Shown here: piece after piece, positions 1 to 10,562 of the stretch | How the letters are laid out: every line of letters starts with the position of its first letter | Numbering within the stretch: position 1 is the stretch's first letter | DNA from: Harmonia axyridis | Taxonomy: Eukaryota > Arthropoda > Insecta > Coleoptera > Coccinellidae | NCBI RefSeq assembly: GCF_914767665.1 | Contig: NC_059501.1 | Coordinates: 54,188,798 to 54,252,797, forward strand | Length of the DNA: 64,000 bases | Direction of reading: 5' to 3' | Notes under the pieces: model-generated | Told to the model about the DNA's origin: nothing | The model's input: only the letters and a program-made list of their open reading frames with translations | Databases searched by the model: none | Position numbers and translations under genes: made by a program

Positions 1-39
1 AGTACAGTACTTGTAAGATAAATAATGAAAACAATATAA

Positions 40-840
40 GAAGACCACGATTTAACAAACATGCTACTTTACTATCAATTTGGATTTAGGAAAAATATGT
101 CAACTATTCACCAGGTACATAGAATAGTTAACACTATAGCAAACACACTTGATCAAAAACAATACTGTTGTGACGTTTTCCTAGACCTTCGATAAATAAT
201 GGCATACAAGACTCGACTATAAAATAAAGAAGTGTCTCAAGAGCAACTAACACATTAACTGAAATCCTATTTGATGAAAAATTTCTTCTCATTAAAATTA
301 AATAATGAAATATCAAGACCGCACCTAATAAGATCAGGAGTGTAAGGTACTGTACTAGGACCACTGCTTTACCTACTATACACAAGAGACTTTTTTTTTT
401 GCGTTGTGGAAAATAATCTACTACTAGATTCATCTACGAATCGTGTCGATGGATATGTCGGGTTGGCTTGATGTTGTGGCCAACCGACTAAAAAAACCAC
501 AACTAAGAGGAACGTGTGATGACGTTGCTATCGCCTCTGTTGATGAAAACCTAGATATCTGCACAATCAACATGCAAAATCTTATGAACTCACTCAACTC
601 ATTAAAAATGTAGAACGAAAATAAACCTTACTATATCAGCTCAAATACCTAACATTTACAAATTGTTCAAACGATTTTCCTTCAGTCACAATTGATCAAA
701 ATCCAATACCAATGAAAAAATTGTTAATTACTTGGGCCTACATCTGGACTTAAGATTCTCTTGGGAACCACACATACATACAAAAAAAAACTTGATATGA
801 AACTCAAACAGAAATGTAGCATATTCAGCTGACTATAGCA
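40..840 (+). pseudogene. Jockey-like non-LTR retrotransposon RT fragment
   Basis: Plus-strand translation in shifting frames gives successive RT blocks: QFGFRKNMSTIHQVHR followed by a CCDVFLDLR motif-A block (about 80-195), a GTVLGPLLYLLYTRD block (about 340-390), a degenerate catalytic box reading CDDVAIASVDE (about 515-550), and a YLGLHLD thumb-proximal block (about 733-755). The order and spacing match the RT of Jockey-clade elements. Stops and frameshifts lie between all blocks, and the endonuclease and 3' tail are missing. It is an old fragment. The clade call rests on motif wording only. Confidence 0.75.
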
Positions 841-1172
841 TTTTTTTTTGTCACAAGACCATATAAATAGAATGACATATAAATAAATAAATAAATAATT
901 TATTGAATCTCTTAGGACAAATTATGTATGAGATAAGTCAGTTAAATACAATATAATGCGACATATACTGGCACTAATAAATAAATATGTAGATATTAAA
1001 AGTACAATATACAGATAATATAAATACAAATACAAAAAAAGAAAGAAATTTGACATCAGGACAGTTTGTCATTCAGAAATTCAGCAACACTATAAAAACA
1101 TTTTTTCAAAAGCATTGACTTAACAGTTTTTTTGTACCCTCGAGAGTCCAGGCATTTTTGGGAAGGTGATTA

Positions 1173-2360
1173 TAAGGTGTGTGAATGAGTCTTTCCCGTT
1201 TTTTTTCAAATTTTGAGCCTTTATTGTGAGAAAATGGTTACAAATGAATTATTGAAAGTATTGGCCATCGCTAGCTACAACTTTTCCCCATCTTTCTGGC
1301 AACATACGAATCCCGTTGCGAAAAAATTCGACCGGTTTGGCCTCTATCCAGTCATCCACCCATTTTTTGGCTTCCTCGTAGGAATGGAAGTGCTGGTCAG
1401 CCAGGCCATGCGTCATCGATCTGAAGAGATGGTAATCAGACGGAGCAATGTCTGGACTATACGGCGGGTGGGGTAGGACTTCCCATTTGAGCGTTTCTAA
1501 GTATGTTTTCACCGGCTGTGCAACATGTGGGCGAGCATTGTCATGTTGCAAAATAACTTTGTCGTGCCTGTCGGAGTATTGTGGCCGTTTTCTCGCAGTG
1601 CGCGGCTCAAACGCATCAATTGTCGTCGATAGACCTCGCCTGTGATCCTTTCATTCGGTTTCAGAAGCTCATAGTAAACCACACCTAGCTGGTCCCACCA
1701 TATACAGAGCATGAGCTTGGCGCCATGAATATTTGGCTTGGCCGTCGATGATGATGCATGGCCGGGTAGTCCCCATGATTTTCTTCGCTTCTGATTATCG
1801 TGACGTCTCTCAGCTTCAGTTCGTACGGCACCCAATTTCCTTGCTTTTGGATCATTCCCATGGCTTTCAAACGCTTGGAAATGGTTGTTCGGTCAACTCC
1901 CTATGCTTCAGCAAGTTCTTCTTGCGTTTGACACGAATCTTCATCAAGCAAAGTCGCCAATTCTTGATCTTCAAAGATTCGCGGCCGCCCGGAACGCTCC
2001 TTGTCTTCCACGTCGAAATCGCCACTTTTGAAGCGTCGAAACCATCCGCGAACACTTGAATCATCGACACAACCTTCTCCATAAGCTTCCTGAGGCAACC
2101 GATGCGCCTCGGCAGCAGATTTCTTCAAATTGAACCAATAAGGTGAAACTTCCCGCAAATGACGTCGACTCGGCTCAAATTTCGACATTTTCACGATTTC
2201 AAAAATTTATGATGCGAAAAACTTTCAACTAATGTGTTAGTGCGGAATTGTTGACAGATGAATAAGCTTTGATTATAACATATGTAACCATTAAATACTC
2301 GGACAGTATTGGTGGCGCCATCTCTTACAAAAAACGGGAAAGACTTATTCACACACCTTA
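1173..2360 (-). mobile_element. mariner element with intact TIRs and internally deleted transposase
   Basis: About 1188 bp, flanked by TA on both sides (1171-1172 and 2361-2362). Inverted termini of roughly 28 bp begin TAAGGTGTGTGAAT and continue to TCTTTCCCGT, with one mismatch seen between the ends. The transposase runs on the minus strand. Ends of this quality with a defective coding region fit a copy that may have been moved in trans. Confidence 0.9.
1249..2194 (-). pseudogene. mariner transposase, frameshifted, catalytic region partly deleted
   Basis: The N-terminal helix-turn-helix part (2194-1901) includes WFRRFKSGDFDVEDKERSGR and LLDEDSCQTQEEL. It continues with AMGMIQKQGNWVPYELK, then jumps to NQKRRKSWG and KPNIHGAKLMLCIWWDQLG, and ends with QHDNARPHVA, PHPPYSPDIAPSDYHLF and MLPERWGKVVASDGQYF. 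In this family the stretch after WVPYEL holds the first catalytic aspartate (TGDE-type motif). It is missing here (about 30 residues), and at least two frameshifts are present. The second and third acidic residues are still visible. The protein cannot be active. Confidence 0.9.
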
Positions 2361-2397
2361 TAAAAAACTTAATGCCCTGGTACAGTGGAGAATTCTC

Positions 2398-3929
2398 TTA
2401 CTTGGTAGTTCTATGCCTGGGGAAGCACAACATATCATCATTCCTGGTGCCATAACTATGATGATCCGAAAATTTTGACATCAGGGAAATGTTATCTCTA
2501 ACGTATATCAGACAACTCAAGATAAATATACAAGGGAGAGGCAAAATTCTATATTTTAAGAAGGCGGGTCTGCATGACTCAAGCGGGCCCAGACCGAGCA
2601 TCATGCGAATAATGCGCTTTTGCGCAATGAAAATACGGCCGGCATCTGTCGAATTTCCCCACAAAATAATGTTATAACTGATGTTACTGTATACCAGGCT
2701 GTAATAAACATCAAATAAGGATGTCAAAGGAAGAGAATTTTTCACTCTATGTATAGCAAAGTATGATTTGCTCAACTTTTCGCTGAGGTTATCTACATGA
2801 TCGCTCCATCTGAGTCCGCCATCGACATAGACACCCAAAAATTTAGTGACGGACTTTGAGGCTAATGTTTCATGATCATATTTAATGGTCAAAGGATGAT
2901 TCGAGCGATTACTACATTTGAAAAATAAGCATTCCGTCTTGGATATATTCACCATTAGATTATTCGAATGACACCAGGAACAAAAGTCACGCATGATCAG
3001 GCCGCAATTAACAGTAAGCTCCTCAACGCTCCGTGCCGTAACCACCATCGACGTGTCATCAGCAAACAATACTAAAAAGGATGCCCCAACGTATTTAGGT
3101 AAGTCATTAATAAAAAGTGAAAAAATGAGAGGTCCCAACACGGAGCCCTGAGGAACCCCAATATCAACAGGAAATCTCTCTGAGGATGAGCCCTCAACTC
3201 TCACATAAAATGATCTTCCCGAGAGATAACACATTATCCAGTCTAAAAAGACAAGCCCAAATCATACAACTTGGTCCGAACAAAACCAAGCCCAAGACTC
3301 TCGAAAGCACGCGCGAGGTCAAAAAATAATCCCGCTACAAACAATCCCTCGTCTAAACGTTCATAGACACACTGGACAAATTCACCTGCTGCCGTCTGAG
3401 TAGATCGTCCTACTCTGAAACCGTGTTGATTTTTACAGATAATATCGAATTTATTTAAATAATTCATGATTCGGTTATGAACAATCCTTTCAATGATCTT
3501 AGAAAACACGCTCAGTACTGAAATCGGTCTATAATTTGTTATATCATCAATAGCATTCTTTTTGTGAATTGGCGTTACAGCTGCGATCTTTAACCTCGTC
3601 GGGAACCTACCGGAAGCAACTGACAAATTCACGATATGTGCAAGTGGTCTTGCGATAGCTGAGCTCATAGCTTTTACTACTCTCGTAGACAAGTGATCCA
3701 GTTCAGTACTACTTTTATTCTTCAAGTTCGTAATTGTCGAAATTACTTTCTCCTCGCTAACTGGATAGAAAAAAAAAGTTCCTTTTGACACCATCTTAGA
3801 TGTGCAAGACAATGACCGAACGGGTCCGAAATATTCATCGAGCGTAGAAACTACCACTGATGAAAAATAAGTGCCAAAAGCATTTGCGACTTCTTGCGGT
3901 TCCGAAATGGTAACGTCATTGACATTCAA
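2398..3929 (-). pseudogene. Reverse transcriptase of the 883-4620 retrotransposon
   Basis: RT blocks are seen in order: TNYRPISVLSVFSKIIERI, NQHGFRVGRSTQTA, motif A FFDLARAFE, GVPQGSVLGPLIF, and catalytic FADD, followed by the thumb with FLGVYVD. The frame is broken near 3240 by a one-base shift in a T run: GLSF-stop in one frame continues as LDWIMCYLSGR in the next. An in-frame TAA at 2398-2400 ends the frame, and homologous sequence (ENSPLYQGIKFF) continues past it. Catalytic aspartates are kept, so the damage is mainly frame-breaking. Confidence 0.85.
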
Positions 3930-3941
3930 ATTAATTTTTTT

Positions 3942-4610
3942 TTAACTCAAATTTTCGCGTCCAGTAATGGTTTTAACTAAATTCCAAATCGTTTTGTTTT
4001 TATTACTAGAACCTTCAATGAGATTGGTATTATAACTGTACTTGGCTTGTCTTAGTAATGCACTATAATCGGACTTAGCTCTCTTGTAGGTGTTCGCAGC
4101 TTCTTGTGTGTGCATGTTCAGTCTGACCCAATGCAAGTACTTCAAGTTTACACTGGCTCGACGAATTTCTGGTGTGATCCAACGGTAAAGATTACTTGAG
4201 GCACGTCTGATTGATCTTATGGGACAATATTTATCCACAAGCCAAGTCACAATATTTGAGAAGGAATCAAAGCAAACATCCAACTCGTTTATAAGATAGA
4301 TTTCGTCAAAGTTCCCGGAACCACTATTGAACTGCAAATTTAACAAATTGCTCGTCGAAATATCTCTTATTCTACGACATGCATAAGCGACGGATGGAGG
4401 TGGATCGCCGCGAAATGTACACCTCAACAAAAATGCCATATGATCGGCAATATTGCCCTCGAAAACAGTCGGCGTGAAGTCACTTGCATCAACAGTGGTC
4501 AAAATATAATCTATTTTAGATTCAGATCTATTACCCCTACCATCGACAGAAATTCTAGTTGGCTGCAGGCAAGTTATCTTCAAGTTAAAACTACTAATTA
4601 AGTCATATAT
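3942..4610 (-). pseudogene. Endonuclease C-terminus and linker of the 883-4620 retrotransposon
   Basis: This reading frame begins with NLKITCLQPTRI, then GNRSESKIDYILT and NIADHMAFLL. The last two correspond to the S..IDYI and (S/A)DH motifs of apurinic/apyrimidinic-type retrotransposon endonucleases. About 150 residues of linker to the RT follow. It is cut off upstream by the element's 5' truncation and separated from the RT frame by a frameshift at a T-rich run near 3930-3942. Confidence 0.7.
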
Positions 4611-4624
4611 TATTGAATATTCAG

Positions 4625-5650
4625 TAATATATCAATTTCAAAATCACAGCAAGTTCAGAATTCCTCTGAAGAAACATATACATATATCTAATATTTATAA
4701 AGCTTCCCTTCACTGCAAATTATGTGAATTTTTTTAAAACTAAGAATTGAGAGAAATGTGTCCTTCTTTGAACTGATTCTCTTGCGGAAACTAGATGGCC
4801 ATATTGTCGAATTGGTACAGATTCTGTACAATATTGGATCATTAGTTATGAATATCACAGATCTGGATACTTCCGCATTGTACAATGCAATCAATTTGAG
4901 ACCTGAAATTCATGATGTGGAAAATCGTAGTTCAATTATTGAAACGTGATGTATGAGTGTCTACCAAGGCAGATATTGTAAGGTATACGTATGTAACACT
5001 GTCTCCCAGTTCAAAGGCAACATGATGAGCCAATACATACATCTGTTATAATCGATTAATGTTTCACAGATATTAAGAGCTACTTCAGAGAATAGCGTAG
5101 AGAAAGCCAGAAACTGCTTTTTCGCAAACAAACAGAAAATTAAAGACGAAAATACTGAACAACTAGAATCTGAAATGAACTCAACAAGTCATAATGATTC
5201 ATTTAAAATTGCTGGGATTGATTTTGCAACAAAATTAGGGATTCCCGGATTGATTTTCAAGCTGCTCATCTTCCTACGGCAAAGTTAACTTTATTCAGTT
5301 GGTTTTTGCAGTTATCGGATCGTATTATGAAGTTCATAAAAATGAACCCTCATTTTGGATCTAGCTCTTGCCTTATGTGTACCACGTATCTATAAGATAT
5401 AGATCCAACAATTTTATATGTCTGAAATACAAATAATTCAGCAGACTAATTTTCTATCATATCTGCATTACTATTTTTTTTTTGTTTATTTTTGAGAATA
5501 TACGATATACAGTAAATGTGGTGTACAATTTTTTCAATGTCAAGTCAAGTATTTTTTCATAGAGTACTTGACCCAATATTAAAAAAATACCTCTTGACTC
5601 AAACTTGAGTTGATTTCAAGTCAAGCTCAAGCCAAGTAGCTTGAATATCA
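4625..5650. other. Unassigned DNA with weak exon-like open stretches and ACTTGA-type short repeats
   Basis: A 63-codon open frame at 4758-4949 (plus) and an open stretch at about 5070-5288 (plus) are present. The second begins right after a splice-acceptor-like TTTCACAG and reads ILRATSENSVEKARNCFFANK before a stop. Neither is recognised. From about 5535 to 5660 the sequence is rich in TCAAGTCAAG and its complement, forming a short imperfect repeat. No gene can be claimed. Confidence 0.35.
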
Positions 5651-5659
5651 AGTCAAGCC

Positions 5660-5815
5660 GATGAGTGTTGCTGTGTCCTAATGTTTATCGACTAGTTTTA
5701 TATCTGGTATGTTGTGAGGAACTGATTTATTGATCAGAACCGTACGATCCCAGTACAGTTTATAGCATTCGTTTTTCAGGATGGTCCCTGATGGTCTGTT
5801 GAGTATGCCACTTTT
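5660..5815 (-). pseudogene. Fragment of retrotransposon with restriction-like endonuclease
   Basis: The sequence matches 57690-57830 closely on the same (minus) strand: both share TGTTTATCGACTAGT, GTACGATCCCAGTACAG and CAGGATGGT blocks. The related stretch at 57.7 kb encodes the RPDILLVDKH part of a PD-(D/E)XK-type domain. Here the frame is broken. It is one of two retroelement scraps fused head to tail before 6001. Confidence 0.7.
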
Positions 5816-6000
5816 TCAGAATACCATTCAAATCCGGTGCTCTGATGTTCAGATTCCTTCTTTTAGAAAATTGAATCAGTGTTCTTTTTGATGGATTGAT
5901 AGTAACCCCACCGGAAGACCATCCATGACCAACCTGCAAAGCAAGGATACTGTATTCCTCCTTGAGCACATCCCCGAACGTAAATACAGTCACGATGCTT
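5815..6000 (-). pseudogene. Fragment of R1/I-like retrotransposon RT (27.5-kb family)
   Basis: Minus-strand translation gives TINPSKRTLIQFSKRRNLNI and RAPDLNGIL. These align with SVNPSKTSIIPFTRRRNLDL and RALVLNGQT in the element at 27509-29762. The upstream part is frameshifted. It is a short relic of the same family that also left a copy at 9556-10010. Confidence 0.7.
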
Positions 6001-6012
6001 GAGTTTTGACTC

Positions 6013-6708
6013 ATGATGAAGAAATTAGATGGTCTATCAACTAACATCATGGCTATTCAAAATGATATTGTTACAATAAAAGATACCCAGCGTAACCTGA
6101 AAATTGAAATTGAAGCATGAGCAAGTACTAACCCAACATGAGCATAGGCTGGAAGGTATGAGTCGGATCTATTTGATTTGATCTCCAACCTCTCTGAGGT
6201 AAAAAAAGATATTTCTGAACTGGGGACGGATCCTCGTCCTTCTAACGAGAAATGCACTCCAGTGGACACAGCTGAGATTATGGAGCGGGTGCGAAGGTCT
6301 CACAACATTATAATTCGAAATGTTCCGGAATCGAGCGCAGTTGAGCAGGACACTATTACAGTCAATCAAATTTTCGATTATTATTCCTCAGCAATCTCAT
6401 CATGTCATCTCGATATCTCGGATTGGCACTCATTCTCCTCCTAAGAATCGTCCAATACTTGTGTCCTTCAGCAATCCTACTATTATCAAAAAAATATTGA
6501 GGAATAAAAAACTTTTGAAGCTAGTGGATTCCTTTCGAGCAATTTCCCTCTCAGACGACTTGACCCCAAATCAATCCAACTATCTTCGTGAACTACGTGA
6601 TAGTCTCAAGCATCGTCTGCAGCGAGGAGAGACTGATCTTACTATAAAGTTCATCAAGGGTGTTCCAACTATTGTCTCCCAGACTCCCAATGCTGATTCG
6701 GGAAACTA
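6013..6708 (+). pseudogene. ORF1 (RNA-binding/coiled-coil protein) of the CR1/L2-like element
   Basis: A start at 6013 gives MMKKLDGLSTNIMAIQND and a heptad-like coiled segment, then stops. The frame resumes with SDLFDLISNLSEVKKDISEL, ERVRRSHNIIIRNVPESS, and, after a shift near 6390-6410, PKNRPILVSFSNPTIIKKIL and DDLTPNQSNYLRELRDSL. The coiled coil followed by an IIIRNVPE core and a basic C-terminus is the usual ORF1 design of CR1/L2/Jockey elements, which binds element RNA. At least two breaks are present. Confidence 0.7.
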
Positions 6709-6749
6709 ACGAGGCCTATACATCAATGGAACCTACTGTATACTAATGC

Positions 6750-7998
6750 ACGTTTGCTGAAGAACAAGATGAATGAGCTGCTGGCCCTCGCCGACCACTC
6801 CAGACCCCACTCGTCACGGAAACCTGGTTCCGTCCAGAAATACCGGACTCTACTTTTAGTGTCGATGATTACTCATTGTTTCGGAGTGACTGCGCTACAA
6901 ACGTTGGTTACGGAGGCGTTTGCATTTATGTTGTGAAAGAGTTGTGTACAAGCTTCGATGTCAAGGGTCAGTAGTCTTGACTTGCCTGGCATCGATAGTG
7001 TGTTTTTGGATATGTCTCCTCCTAAAGTCTCTGCCTATATCGGCTGCATATACCGTCCTCGTCCTTCCCCTTCAGACGATTCCCTCTTCGAGCACCTTAC
7101 CCCCATCTCAAACTGAAAGAAGAATATAATTCTTGGTGGGGATTTTAACTTTAGAGAGCTCACTTGGCCAATTACTGTTCCTCCATCAGGGGGCTCACCG
7201 GACGGAAAATTCCTTTCTGTGCTGAGCGATACAGGTCTATCTCAGCTTGTTAACAGCCCCACCAGATTCGTACCTGGCTAGACTCCATCTACACTGGACC
7301 TCTTGCTGACGGATGATGATGCCTTAATTAATGGGATCACTCTTCATGATCCTGTTGGGAGATCGGACCTCGCAGTTATAACAGCTAGTATACAGTTTAT
7401 ATGCCACCTGAAGACCACTTGTAGTAAGAGGAGGAAAAAAATTATTGATCACCGCTCTCTGAACCAGAGTTGGTTGTCGATAGATTGGGATCAGGTTCTT
7501 TACTCTGGCATTGATGCTGACTCCGCCTGGGATTCTTTTGTGTCAATTCTCAACGCAAATGTAGATAAAAACACCACATTCCACATTACTCGAAGCATAC
7601 CTTCCAAACCATGGCTCAATGGTGAATTTATTGATCGAATTCGCTGCAAGAATAGTCTTTGGCAGAGGTACTTACGTGATAGATCATGGTCCAGCTATGA
7701 CGCTCATAGAAGTTATTCTAACCAATTATCTGCATCCATCAAGGCGGCGAAGGACAGAATCGAGACTAATTTGGCGTGTCTCAATTCAAAAGTTTCAACA
7801 CCTCATGTTCGAAACCATGACGATGTGATTTGCTCTGATTCTCTGGAATGTTCCAACTCCTTTGCCAGATCTTTTGCTTCATCATTCACATCGGAACCTG
7901 ACGAACTTATTCCTGATGTTGAAGCACCAAGATGCCACCAGACTCTCAATCTTATCAGATTTAGTCTCACAGAAATTAATGACAAAAAACTGTGCTGA
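6750..7998 (+). pseudogene. Apurinic-type endonuclease and linker of the CR1/L2-like element
   Basis: Blocks across frames: LLYTNARLLKNKMNELL, an ITETWF-like stretch with breaks, VGYGGVCIYVVKE, VSAYIGCIYRPRPSPSDDS, ILGGDFNF (catalytic GDFN), QLVNSPTRFVPG, STLDLLLTDD, and GRSDLAVI in place of the usual SDH. This nicks target DNA for target-primed reverse transcription in intact relatives. There are frameshifts throughout and a premature stop within the TRFVPG region. The SDH-to-SDL change would also harm catalysis. Confidence 0.75.
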
Positions 7999-9383
7999 GT
8001 CTCTTACTGATCCTATTACCAGACTACTAAATATTTCTTTTGATTCTAAGAAGCTGCCTACAGTATGGAAATGTGCCAAGGTGACTCCAGTAAATAAGAT
8101 AGGGGACAAGTTTGATACTTCAAATTATAGACCCATAAGCCTGCTTCCTATTATTGATAAGATTGCCGAGCGGTTGGTCAGTTCGAGGCTATTATCGTTC
8201 TTTGAGCAAAACAGCATCATTCCTGGCGATCAGCATGGTTTTCTTCCGAAGAGATCAGTCATAACCGCCTTGCTGAGGTGTATTGATGAATGGACTAAAT
8301 CAGTGGATCGTAATATCCCGATGGATGTTGCATATTTAGATTTCTCGCGAGCATTTGATCGTGTGCCGCATAGAAGACTTCTCCACAAGCTCGAACATTT
8401 TGGTGTCAGGGGTGGACTCTTGCAATGGATCGAATCTTTTCTTCATGATCGCCAGTTTCAGGTGAAGGTGGCTGACGTTACTTCCCGTAGTTTCGCAGTT
8501 GGTAGTGGCGTGCCTCAGGGATCTGTCCTCGGCCCAATCCTATTCCTGGCTTACGTGACTGATTTGCCGATGGGTATGGTCTGCCGTCACTCTTCGTACG
8601 CCGATGACATTAAGATCTTTGCTGATGTCTCTTCAAGTGTTAGCTTGCAGCAGGATTTGGATTGCATATTCGAATGGTCGAGAAGTGGCTCTTGCCTTTG
8701 AACATTGAAAATGTGCTATTATGCACTTAGGGAGAGGAAACCCTGGCCACCAGTACTTCATTAATGGGCAATTAGTGCGAGTTACCAGTTCCCAAAGCGA
8801 TCTTGGTGTTGTGGTTTGTGACGACCTCAGTTAGTCGCAACATATTGATTGTATAGTGAGCAAAGCTAATAGACTTATATATCTCATCAGGCGATCATTT
8901 CCTCGGTGCTCAGTGGAGACCTGCAAATTACTTTACCCAACCTATATACGGCCCATACTGGAGTATGCTGGTTTTGTCTGGGCGCCTGTACTGGTTTGAG
9001 ATCGTGAAGCCCTGGAGTCTGTCCAGCGAAGGGCTACCAGGATTCCATTCGGTATCATGCGTCCAACGTACGAGGAGAGTCTCAGGTTGTTTGGTCTGCC
9101 ATCTTTTTCGGACCGTCGTGCGCGAGGTGATCTCATCGTGACTTATCGCGCCCTCCATGGGCTTTTCGGTTGTGATATGAGTGGATTGTTTGTGCGGGAT
9201 CGTGCGGGACGGCGTGGTCATCATCTCAAGCTCTACCGCGAAAATTTCCAGTGTACCGTTCGAGAGCATTTTTTCTCTAATCGTGTATTCCACGCTTCGA
9301 ACGCACTGCCTAGTGAAGTTGTATGCGCCTCGCGAATAGACACTTTCAAAAACCGTCTTGATCATCACTTGTCTGTATCGTGA
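7862..9383 (+). pseudogene. Reverse transcriptase and C-terminal domain of the CR1/L2-like element
   Basis: The open part at 7862-8701 contains SNYRPISLLPIIDKIAERL, GDQHGFLPKRSVITALL, motif A VAYLDFSRAFDRVPH, GVPQGSVLGPILF, and the catalytic SYADDIKIF. After a stop near 8701 it continues with SSQSDLGVVVCDDLS, LYPTYIRPILEYAGFVWAP and, at 9057-9383, PTYEESLRLFGLPSF and GDLIVTYRALHGLF. RT catalytic motifs are intact. Frame breaks lie near 7985, 8701, 8830 and 8998. Confidence 0.85.
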
Positions 9384-9555
9384 TTTCCAATGTTAATTTG
9401 TTTGATTTTTTCTCTTCCTGCCTTCTCTTTTCAATTGTATTGTTTTGAACTCATCGCACACTAGCAATGTATTTCTTTGAATTTATTTGTAACTGAGATG
9501 TATAGGCTTTTGCCTCTTCTCTTATTTTCAATAAATAATAATAATAATAATTTCC

Positions 9556-10010
9556 GTTCCCTCTAGACAGGACACTATGGTCCACCCCCTCAACATTGCC
9601 GGTATCCACTTAACAGAGGAGGATTTCACTCTTTCGCGTTCAGAAGCATTTCATATGGAGACATGCAGGGTGTTGTCAAGAGCCATACTAATGTCACCAA
9701 ATATTGCAAGCATAATCTCCTTTGTAGAGAGGGTGCCTTCGGCCTTTCCAAGAAGATGATAAATGGCGTCTACAGTAGAGTTATCTACCTTTTTATTCAG
9801 ATTTCCCCTTATGGTGTTGTCTATTATTTTCTCTAGGGACTTCAGAAGAATGGAAATAATATGGGTCGATTGGATTTAGACAGCTAGGAGGCATTTCTGC
9901 CCATTTCAGGTCTAAATACTACCCTAGCTTCCCACCATGATATCGGAATAAAGCGTTTTACATGGCTAGCCTTGAAGATCTGGAGCAATCGTACAGGGTT
10001 AAAGTCTCAA
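9556..10010 (-). pseudogene. R1/I-like retrotransposon RT fragment (27.5-kb family)
   Basis: Reverse-complement sequence parallels 27500-27910 in order. It gives SWWEARVVFRPEMGRNAS against SWREARVVFIPKEGRKGS, then a DPYYFHSSEVP region, and EIMLAIFGDISMALDNTLH against EILLAMFGDIGGAFDNTLH, then SSSVKWIPAML. Motif A is altered (ALDN). A segment is deleted between the two halves and stops are frequent. The relic starts immediately beyond the CR1/L2-like tail. Confidence 0.75.
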
Positions 10011-10095
10011 AAGTTTATTATCGTTCAGTCAATTCTTTCTGGGTTGAATAGTCTACCGGCTTTCTGATAATCCCACCTGAGTGGTCTATATGCTT

Positions 10096-10562
10096 CCCCA
10101 TAATAGTCTTCATCATTGTCTGAAATCTCCACAATAAGTGGGTCGATGTATTATTGGAGTAAAATGTAATTTGGAGAAGGTCGTGTCTTTGAGACAGTAC
10201 ACATTGCTCTAGAAGTCCTTCGCCAGTAAGCATGTGATATTACAAAATGTGAGGGAAAATATTGAACAAAGGCACAAAATCTATTTTGACCTATACGTAT
10301 TCGTATTAACAAAGGCAGATGGTTAAATGGGAAGTACTACGCCCTCTGAGCCGAATAGAATTTGAGCTATGAGCCAGAAAATAAGTTTCTGGTATTATGG
10401 GACCGTTCAAACATTACCAGTAGGTTGAGTGATATGCCAGATTGGGACACAGTAACAAAATTTATATACAACACTACCAGCTCTCCCTACTTGCTTTTAT
10501 CTTCTTAGAAGTCTTACAGCGGCCTAAATATCGTCATGCTTAGACAAAATATTTTTTATAAA
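10096..10562 (-). repeat. Dispersed repeat, inverted copy of 19590-20030
   Basis: The reverse complement of this interval matches 19590-20030 over its whole length, with small indels. Shared blocks include TGTCTAAGCATGACGATATT-like sequence at one end, GTGTCCCAATCTGGCATATC in the middle, and AGACAATGATGAAGACTATT at the other. On this plus strand both copies keep a partly parallel reading frame (HKIYFDLYVFV, then TKA). The family is not recognised and no terminal repeats were seen. Confidence 0.75.

Larger units (their letters stand above)
883..4620 (-). mobile_element. CR1/Jockey-group non-LTR retrotransposon, 5'-truncated and interrupted by mariner
   Basis: On the minus strand this runs from the C-terminal part of an apurinic-type endonuclease (about 4610-3942), through the RT (3929-2398), to a C-terminal region that resumes beyond the mariner insertion (about 1170-1055). 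It ends in a 3' UTR and a tetranucleotide tail, seen on the plus strand as repeated TAAA at 878-900. A microsatellite-like tail and a missing 5' end are usual for 5'-truncated CR1/Jockey-group elements. I could not find a convincing target-site duplication. Confidence 0.8.
6001..9552 (+). mobile_element. CR1/L2-like non-LTR retrotransposon, nearly full length, inactivated
   Basis: Plus-strand order is ORF1 (about 6013-6708), endonuclease (about 6750-7390), linker, RT (about 7960-8720), C-terminal domain (to 9383), 3' UTR, and an (AAT)n tail at about 9532-9552 after AATAAA. The order and the trinucleotide tail fit CR1/L2-group elements. The 5' junction abuts another retroelement scrap near 6000, so the true 5' UTR may be missing. 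Several frameshifts break every domain, so it is dead, although still easily read. Confidence 0.85.

Noticed and set aside
134..433. 99-codon minus-strand open frame, leucine-rich and membrane-like
   Set aside because: It lies antisense to the recognisable RT blocks on the plus strand and is a shadow of that relic.
883..4620. Target-site duplication for the CR1/Jockey-group element
   Set aside because: The sequence after the tail (ATGTCATTC on the minus strand) is not found at the 5' junction; any resemblance to ATATATGAC is too short.
4688..4949. Overlapping open frames on both strands considered as a small gene
   Set aside because: No domain, no clear start context and low-complexity flanks; kept only as unassigned DNA.
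7882..8109. Minus-strand open frame inside the CR1/L2-like element
   Set aside because: Antisense shadow of the RT coding region.
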